A stretch of 14,756 bases of DNA. Origin: JAAZLS01 sp964463285 (GTDB lineage Bacteria; Bacillota; Dethiobacteria; DTU022). Below, piece after piece: positions 13,215 to 14,756 of this stretch. Position 1 is the first letter of the stretch, and the number at the start of each line of letters is the position of its first letter. Both the position numbers and the translations under genes were made by a program. The notes beneath the pieces are model-generated. The model saw only the letters and a program-made list of their open reading frames with translations. It was not told the origin of the DNA and made no database searches. The stretch spans positions 1-14,756 of the forward strand of contig CAYXBB010000037.1 of assembly GCA_964463285.1 (NCBI GenBank). The letters are read 5' to 3'.

Positions 13215-13769
13215 TTGTTTGATAAAGCGCTTGACCTGGCCCATCACCTGGTATCCTTACAGGTGAGGCCGGGAGATATAGTGACAGATGCCACTGCTGG
13301 GAACGGCCACGATACCCTGGCTCTGGCCCGGCAGGTGGGTCCAAAAGGACGGGTCTATGCTTTTGATATTCAGCCGTGGGCTATAACCCGGACCCGGGAA
13401 CTTGTAAACCGGGAGGGTATGGCTGGAAGGGTGACCTTAATACTGGACGGGCATGAGCATATGACCCGGCATGTTAAAGAGAAGCCGGCAGCGGTAATGT
13501 TTAATCTGGGATACCTGCCGGAAGGCAACCGGGAGGTCATCACTACTGCGGATACCACGGTGACCGGAATACAAGAAGCGCTGCACTTGCTCAAGCCCGG
13601 GGGGCTGGTGACGATTGTTATCTATACCGGCCATCAGGGATCATTGGAAGAAAAAGAAGCGGTAATTAATTATTGCCGCCACCTGGATCAGCGACAATAT
13701 ACCGTTATGCACGTTAATTTTATTAACCAGGCTCATCATCCCCCGGAACTGCTGGCCATCTGGTCCTGA
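13215..13769 (+). CDS. mnmM: tRNA methyltransferase of the MnmM/YtqB family
   Basis: A 184-residue class I SAM-dependent methyltransferase of the YtqB (rRNA_methylase, PF06962) family. B. subtilis YtqB has been identified as MnmM, which methylates the aminomethyl group of nm5(s2)U34 in tRNA wobble positions. SAM motif I is DATAGNGHDT (25-34), an acidic residue follows in VYAFDIQ (48-54), and the family signature FNLGYLPEGN (96-105) is complete. The tail NQAHHPPELLAIW is also characteristic. Length is typical. TTG at 13215 follows AAAAGG (13205-13210) at a short four-base spacing. It lies between the DUF503 gene and rex. Older annotation would call it a 16S rRNA methylase; the tRNA role is taken from family knowledge. 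Confidence 0.88.
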   Translation: MFDKALDLAHHLVSLQVRPGDIVTDATAGNGHDTLALARQVGPKGRVYAFDIQPWAITRTRELVNREGMAGRVTLILDGHEHMTRHVKEKPAAVMFNLGYLPEGNREVITTADTTVTGIQEALHLLKPGGLVTIVIYTGHQGSLEEKEAVINYCRHLDQRQYTVMHVNFINQAHHPPELLAIWS

Positions 13770-13823
13770 AGCTGGCCGGGGGTCAAAGCAGGCTTTTTCC
13801 GGCATTATTTAGGAGGTTTTATC

Positions 13824-14498
13824 GTGCCCCGGCGGACAGCAACCCCCAAACAAGTTATCAAAAGATTGCCTGTTTATTTGAGAATATTGGACAACCTGGT
13901 GCGATGGGAGGTTAAAGTAATATCCTCCCGGGAATTAAGTTTGGCCTCCGGTTTTACCGCTGAACAGATCCGCAAAGATCTGGCCCATTTTGGAGCATTT
14001 GGAACGCGCGGTACCGGTTACAATACGGTTTACTTGCGTGATAAAATAATTAAGATAATTGGCCTTGATCGCTCAATCAATATCGTGGTGATTGGAGCAG
14101 GGCATCTGGGCAAAGCACTTACCAGGTATAACGCTATCAAAAACCCTTATGTCAATATCGTGGGGGTGTTTGACAATGATCCCCGCACAGTTGGAAGTCG
14201 GATCGGCGATCTGGAAATTCTTGACCTGCACAGGCTTCCCCAGGTGATAGAACAGTACCAGGTAAAAGTTGCGATTGTTACTGTCCCTGCAGAAGCCGCC
14301 CAGCAGGTGGTTGATCAGCTGGCCGGTTACGGGGTAAGGGCTATATTAAATTTTGCACCGGCCAAGCTGCAGACTCCGGAAAATGTACATATCCATAATG
14401 CAGATCTAACTATCGAATTACAAAGTTTGGTTTACTACAGCACCTCGGAGGAAGAAAAAATGGCAAAATTTCAGCAGGGATTTGATGAAGATAAATAA
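13824..14498 (+). CDS. rex: Redox-sensing transcriptional repressor Rex
   Basis: A 224-residue Rex protein, a homodimeric repressor that leaves DNA when the NADH/NAD+ ratio rises and so controls fermentation and respiration genes. Residues 1-80 form the winged-helix domain (RLPVYLRILDNL, SSRELSLASGFTAEQIRKDL) joined by the FGTRGTGYNT motif. The Rossmann domain starts with VVIGAGHLGKAL (88-99; G91-x-G93-x-x-G96), followed by VGVFDNDP with the acidic residue that binds NADH ribose and by VPAEAAQQVVDQL. The final helix (SLVYYST...) is the domain-swapped tail. GTG at 13824 follows TAGGAGG (13810-13816). No Rex-type operator was seen upstream, so autoregulation is not supported here. Gap to mnmM is 54 bases. 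Confidence 0.97.
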   Translation: MPRRTATPKQVIKRLPVYLRILDNLVRWEVKVISSRELSLASGFTAEQIRKDLAHFGAFGTRGTGYNTVYLRDKIIKIIGLDRSINIVVIGAGHLGKALTRYNAIKNPYVNIVGVFDNDPRTVGSRIGDLEILDLHRLPQVIEQYQVKVAIVTVPAEAAQQVVDQLAGYGVRAILNFAPAKLQTPENVHIHNADLTIELQSLVYYSTSEEEKMAKFQQGFDEDK

Positions 14499-14505
14499 TC
14501 GAATA

Positions 14506-14605
14506 AGCCCATCCCCCGGGGTGGCATATACTAGGCCAACCAATCTCCGGCAAGGGCCAAATGAAAATAAATCCCGGTAGCCCACCCTTCAGGGTGGGCA
14601 TGTAC
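14506..14605. repeat. Pair of related GC-rich hairpins (direct repeat) after rex
   Basis: Copy A at 14506-14531 and copy B at 14579-14605 share the pattern AGCCCAYCC...GGGTGG(G)CATRTAC, starts 73 bases apart. Copy B is a perfect hairpin, GCCCACCC-TTCA-GGGTGGGC (14580-14599); copy A is an imperfect version of it. Neither is followed directly by a T-run; a T6 lies 14 bases after B. Same-orientation hairpins with conserved flanks are seen in REP-like repeats and at both ends of IS200/IS605-type elements, so this may be a repeat family or a small mobile remnant. Either hairpin could also stop transcription from rex. Confidence 0.5.
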
Positions 14606-14654
14606 CAATACGGTTTTTTGGAGAATTCACCGGATTCAGATCGTCCTGGAAAAG

Positions 14655-14683
14655 TTGACTTTTTTTCAGCGGTTGTGTATACT
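14655..14683 (+). promoter_or_regulatory. Strong promoter of the tRNA-Asp gene
   Basis: TTGACT (14655-14660), exactly 17 bases of spacer, TATACT (14678-14683). The predicted start near 14690 lies about four bases before the mature tRNA 5' end, the compact arrangement expected of a stable-RNA promoter. Confidence 0.8.
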
Positions 14684-14693
14684 GAATTAACGT

Positions 14694-14756
14694 GGAGCCG
14701 TAGTGTAGCGGTTAACATGCCGGCCTGTCACGCCGGAGATCGCGGGTTCAATTCCC
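14694..14756 (+). tRNA. tRNA-Asp (GTC), 3' part beyond the window
   Basis: Sixty-three bases are present. Acceptor 5' strand GGAGCCG (14694-14700), D-arm with the AGCGGTTA loop, anticodon stem CCGGC/GCCGG around loop CTGTCAC with anticodon GTC at 14727-14729, and the 5' half of the T-arm GCGGG-TTCAATT-CCC. The rest of the T stem, the acceptor 3' strand and the CCA end lie beyond the window edge. The body matches bacterial tRNA-Asp closely. It has its own promoter. Confidence 0.95.

Noticed and set aside
13770..13823. Rex operator upstream of rex
   Set aside because: No TTGTGA/TTGTTA-type palindrome with the right spacing is present in the gap or elsewhere in the window's leaders.
14580..14599. 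Perfect hairpin after rex as a simple intrinsic terminator
   Set aside because: No T-run follows directly (T6 is 14 bases away), and a related hairpin with the same 3' flank lies 73 bases upstream, so a repeat is the better description, though termination is still possible.

Overview
The window carries 18 protein genes or gene fragments and one tRNA, all on the + strand. It looks like chromosomal DNA of an anaerobic, low-to-mid G+C Firmicute, most like the Desulfotomaculum/Pelotomaculum (Peptococcaceae) group. The reasons are strong purine-rich ribosome binding sites, very frequent TTG/GTG starts, an arginine T-box, a Rex redox repressor and a methylmalonyl-CoA pathway with a split mutase. 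The taxonomic placement is inference; only family-level features were read from the sequence.

Region 1 (1-2831) is a propionyl/methylmalonyl-CoA module: the C-terminal end of the mutase catalytic subunit, a separate B12-binding subunit, methylmalonyl-CoA epimerase and the carboxyltransferase subunit of methylmalonyl-CoA decarboxylase / propionyl-CoA carboxylase. Together they interconvert succinyl-CoA, (R)- and (S)-methylmalonyl-CoA and propionyl-CoA. No biotin carrier or membrane decarboxylase subunit is present in the window. Region 2 (2832-3423) is a DUF4870 membrane protein with its own very good sigma-A promoter.

Region 3 (3424-8414) is an arginine operon, argC-argJ-argB-argD, behind a complete T-box leader whose specifier reads CGC (Arg). 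It makes N-acetylornithine by the acetyl-cycling route, ArgJ regenerating N-acetylglutamate. Region 4 (8415-10638) holds plsY (phospholipid synthesis), a sugar-phosphate nucleotidyltransferase with a hexapeptide-repeat tail and a small lipoprotein, closed by a clear intrinsic terminator.

Region 5 (10639-14498) begins with an extended -10 promoter. It holds a soluble PAS histidine kinase overlapping a stand-alone receiver protein, a bifunctional-nuclease-domain protein, a DUF503 gene, an MnmM/YtqB-type tRNA methyltransferase and rex. The DUF503 frame is broken at a run of nine A residues that is also a classic -1 slippery site; this is the most notable coding anomaly. Region 6 (14499-14756) has two related GC-rich hairpins and a strong promoter driving tRNA-Asp(GTC), which is cut by the window edge.

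No CRISPR array, intact insertion sequence, phage gene or defence system was seen. Most of the window is housekeeping DNA. The parts worth a second look are the A9 frameshift, the paired hairpins before the tRNA, the inverted repeats upstream of the B12 subunit and the DUF4870 gene, and the two near-identical palindromes in the T-box leader.
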